From Lysinibacillus boronitolerans JCM 21713 = 10a = NBRC 103108 (GTDB lineage: Bacteria > Bacillota > Bacilli > Bacillales_A > Planococcaceae): a stretch of 64,000 bases of DNA. Shown here one piece after another: positions 62,735 through 64,000 of the stretch. The translations under genes and the position numbers were made by a program. Below the pieces are notes generated by a model. That model searched no databases, was not told the origin of the DNA, and saw nothing but the letters and a program-made list of their open reading frames with translations. The first letter of the stretch is position 1. Each line of letters begins with the position of its first letter. Where the stretch lies: NCBI RefSeq assembly GCF_000772935.1, contig NZ_JPVR01000064.1, positions 1-64,000 of the forward strand. Direction: 5' to 3'.

Positions 62735-63271
62735 TCACTTAACAAGCTTCAAAATGGTTTTAAAATGTTCATGATCTGCACGTTGTAATAGCTCATACAA
62801 GATCATTTCGGTGCTAGTTGGATAAATACCAAGGGCATTCATCTTCGTAAGCCCAATTTCTTTATTTGCCTTTGTTCGAGAAGATACGGCGTCTACAACA
62901 ACCTCTACTTCAAATCCTTGTTCTTTCAGTTGTCTAGCCGTTTGATACACACAAATATGTGTTTCGATACCTGTGACAATGAATTGAGAACGTCCATTTT
63001 CCTTTATCGCTTCTACAAATGCCTCTTCTTGGCACGCACTAAAGGCCATTTTGGCAATAGGTTGCCCTTGTAAATGCTGTGCAATATCAAGTGCCGTTCC
63101 GCCTAATCGACTTGGATTTTGTTCTAGCCACAAAATAGGTACTTCGAGTGCCTTCATCGCTTGTACTAGCTTTGCTACATTTTCAATTACCGTTTCACTG
63201 TCATCAACAATTGTTGCTAACTTTCCTTGCACATCTACAACTACTAAACAAGCTTTCTCTACAGTAAACAT
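62735..63271 (-). CDS. Isochorismatase-family cysteine hydrolase
   Basis: A 178-residue hydrolase with the catalytic triad of the family: Asp in LVVVDVQGKLA, Lys in PIAKMAFSACQ, and Cys in GIETHICVYQTARQL. It resembles YcaC-like hydrolases of unknown substrate. ATG at 63271 follows AGAGGTG at 6 nt; a GTG nine bases earlier lies in that site. Confidence 0.9.
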   Translation of the reverse strand: MFTVEKACLVVVDVQGKLATIVDDSETVIENVAKLVQAMKALEVPILWLEQNPSRLGGTALDIAQHLQGQPIAKMAFSACQEEAFVEAIKENGRSQFIVTGIETHICVYQTARQLKEQGFEVEVVVDAVSSRTKANKEIGLTKMNALGIYPTSTEMILYELLQRADHEHFKTILKLVK

Positions 63272-63665
63272 CCTGAACACCTCTTTTTCTTTTCTTAATA
63301 ATATTATACAAAAACTTGCTTACCTCTCGTAAAGTAATAAGGAACTTTCTCTAACAATCGATTGGATAGTTTTGCTTTAGCCTGTCCATTTCACGCTTCT
63401 ACCAAGGAAATATTTGCAAGCAAAAACACGAACAATATCATTTTTATTGCAATAAAAAATATTTAATATACGGAAAATATAACTTAATTTCAAAAATACC
63501 TTTCTATTTGTTCGTTTTTAATGAAAAATACCTGCTTAAATGTGTACATTTTGTTGCGAGCCTGTCGCCATTCTGCTCAAATATTAAGAATTTTATTTTT
63601 TCTCTTGAAAATTAGGTTATAATCCAGTAAAGTTCTGTTATTAACCAAACAAGGAGTGTACCACT
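63272..63665. other. Intergenic stretch before serC
   Basis: About 390 bases, A+T-rich, no supported gene. TATAAT at 63618-63623 is a likely serC -10; no good -35 is visible. No T-box or riboswitch fold recognised. Confidence 0.5.
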
Positions 63666-64000
63666 TTGACACAACGTGCATACAATTTCAACGCAGGTCC
63701 ATCTGCTCTACCACAAGAAGTATTAGAAAATGCTCAACAGCAATTAGTAAACTTCCGTGATTCAGGTATGTCCATTATGGAAATGAGTCACCGTAGTGCC
63801 ATTTTCGATGAAGTACATAATGAAGCTATTACTTTATTAAAAAAACTTTATGCTATTCCAGAAAACTATGAGGTACTATTCTTACAGGGTGGAGCAAGCC
63901 TTCAGTTTACAATGGTGCCTATGAACTTCTTAACAACTGAGCAAAAAGCTAGCTATGTATTATCAGGCTCATGGTCTGAGAAAGCTTTTAAGGAAGCTAA
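63666..64000 (+). CDS. serC: Phosphoserine aminotransferase, N-terminal part (cut by the window)
   Basis: TTG start at 63666 with AAGGAG 9 nt upstream. The 111 visible codons read MTQRAYNFNAGPSALPQEVL, then GMSIMEMSHRSAIFDEV, then VLFLQGGASLQFTMVPMNFL, matching SerC, which makes 3-phosphoserine in serine synthesis. The C-terminal two thirds lies outside the window. Confidence 0.95.
   Translation, partial: MTQRAYNFNAGPSALPQEVLENAQQQLVNFRDSGMSIMEMSHRSAIFDEVHNEAITLLKKLYAIPENYEVLFLQGGASLQFTMVPMNFLTTEQKASYVLSGSWSEKAFKEA

Noticed and set aside
1..64000. CRISPR arrays, tRNA/rRNA genes, intact transposases
   Set aside because: I read for regular direct repeats, cloverleaf ends and DDE-type transposase motifs and found none; absence by eye is not proof.

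Overview
This is low-GC, Gram-positive chromosomal DNA. The gene set and order fit a spore-former of the Bacillaceae/Planococcaceae, most likely Lysinibacillus or a close relative (an inference from protein similarity as I remember it; no search was run). Supporting signs are strong AGGAGG-type ribosome binding sites, T-box leaders, a tandem glycine riboswitch, a comG operon, and long synteny with the Bacillus subtilis yqf-yqg-yqh region.

Region 1 (1-7,000, all minus strand) is the accessory part. It is a contractile-injection / phage-tail-like spike module: a tube-like protein, a DcrB-like protein, two VgrG-type spike proteins (the second runs off the left edge), a DUF4280 PAAR-like tip protein, a pentapeptide-repeat protein and an Imm11-like protein. 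At least two further genes are frameshifted remnants. One VgrG gene has an abrupt change in base composition inside it. No sheath, baseplate or ATPase gene is visible, so the module is either completed outside the window or depends on another machine.

Region 2 (7,600-20,900) is core metabolism and competence: the glycine cleavage operon gcvT-gcvPA-gcvPB behind a tandem glycine riboswitch; comGA-GG followed closely by aroK; a SufR-like regulator; yqgY, yqgX and yqgW; and a TyrZ-class tyrosyl-tRNA synthetase behind a Tyr T-box.

Region 3 (20,900-34,700) holds an LtaS-type lipoteichoic acid synthase, yqgQ, yqgN, rpmG, two small membrane proteins, trpE-trpG/pabA behind a Trp-specifier T-box, an MscS-type channel, a VWA-like protein with a degenerate metal site, and the phosphate operon pstS-pstC-pstA-pstB-phoU behind a clear PhoP-box array.

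Region 4 (34,700-52,700) holds a class B PBP, sodA, yqgC, a Na/Pi-cotransporter-like protein, yqgB, yqfZ, ispG and yqfW. It also has remnants of chemotaxis receptors, a MerR regulator with an unusual start, a CNNM/CBS membrane protein, an XRE regulator, a PP2A-like phosphatase, heme O synthase (ctaB), an esterase, a TPR protein and an anchored thioredoxin.

Region 5 (52,900-64,000) holds a YhgE/Pip membrane protein, a PCYCGC lipoprotein, a complete ydaJKLMN-type exopolysaccharide operon whose GGDEF protein looks like a c-di-GMP receptor rather than a synthase, an isochorismatase-family hydrolase, and the start of serC. No tRNA, rRNA, CRISPR array or intact insertion sequence was seen.
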